This document shows, one piece after another, positions 63,825-64,000 of a stretch of DNA of 64,000 nucleotides. Within the stretch, counting starts at the first letter, position 1, and each line of letters opens with the position of its first letter. Position numbers and translations under genes: made by a program. The DNA is from Pelobates cultripes (Eukaryota > Chordata > Amphibia > Anura > Pelobatidae), in contig OW240916.1 of the NCBI GenBank assembly GCA_933207985.1, positions 83,838,997 to 83,902,996 on the forward strand, written 5' to 3'. The notes under the pieces were generated by a model. It did no database searches and had not been told where the DNA came from. It worked only from the letters and a program-made list of their open reading frames with translations.

Positions 63825-64000
63825 CTGGTACCCAACCCATTTGGGCCCGTTTAGACTGGCTTTATCTGGTTCATTTGGGAATATTTTAACTATATAGTTC
63901 AATTTAAAGATTTGAGCATAATGTTCAAAAGACATAAGTAACAGAAATTATAAAAAAGATTTTGAATATAGATTACAATATGGGGGAAATAACAATAATA

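Noticed and set aside
1..64000. tRNA, rRNA, snRNA genes or CRISPR array
   Set aside because: No cloverleaf with A and B boxes, no conserved rRNA blocks and no regularly spaced direct repeats were recognised.

Overview
The window is vertebrate nuclear DNA, most likely from a frog or toad. Its three host genes, COPE, DDX49 and HOMER3, lie in the order and orientation known from human 19p13.11. The anuran reading is an inference from the repeats: T2-type MITEs with TTAA targets, DIRS-like elements, chromodomain Ty3 elements of the Tf1/sushi kind, a Gmr1-like element and several Tc1/mariner families.

Host genes. The first three coding exons of COPE (epsilon-COP) run off the left edge on the minus strand. 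Its start codon is only 184 bp from that of DDX49, so the two genes share a short bidirectional promoter with a perfect CRE and an ETS site. DDX49 is complete on the plus strand (1972-24419): 13 coding exons with GT-AG borders join in phase into 479 codons carrying all DEAD-box helicase motifs. HOMER3 points back toward DDX49. Its terminal coiled-coil exon is at 50055-50243 and a candidate preceding exon at 52335-52369. The rest of HOMER3 must lie beyond 64000.

Repeats inside DDX49. The introns hold T2-like MITEs, a minus-strand L1-type ORF2 relic (8.0-9.4 kb), a Penelope-like inverted pair with hammerhead-like hairpins (13.0-13.3 kb), a short L1-like retrotransposon with a perfect 14-bp target duplication (18.0-19.8 kb) and an internally deleted DIRS element (21.2-23.7 kb).

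DDX49 to HOMER3, 25-50 kb. This stretch is layered transposon insertions. A dead Tc1 element contains a solo LTR of a family called LTR-X here. A second LTR-X contains a decayed Ty3 element, which itself contains a third LTR-X. Further right are a DIRS relic split by a hAT MITE, more MITEs, and a Gmr1-like element whose integrase lies before its reverse transcriptase and whose gag looks SCAN-like.

Right end, 53-64 kb. A Ty3/gypsy chromovirus (53463-58902) has uninterrupted gag and pol, a perfect TSD, and a first LTR enlarged by a 132-bp tandem duplication. It sits in a hAT-like, TG-rich repeat that also took in a DD37E Tc1/mariner element (60049-61610) with two coding breaks. A second hAT-like, TG-rich element lies near the right edge. 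I found no tRNA, rRNA or CRISPR array.
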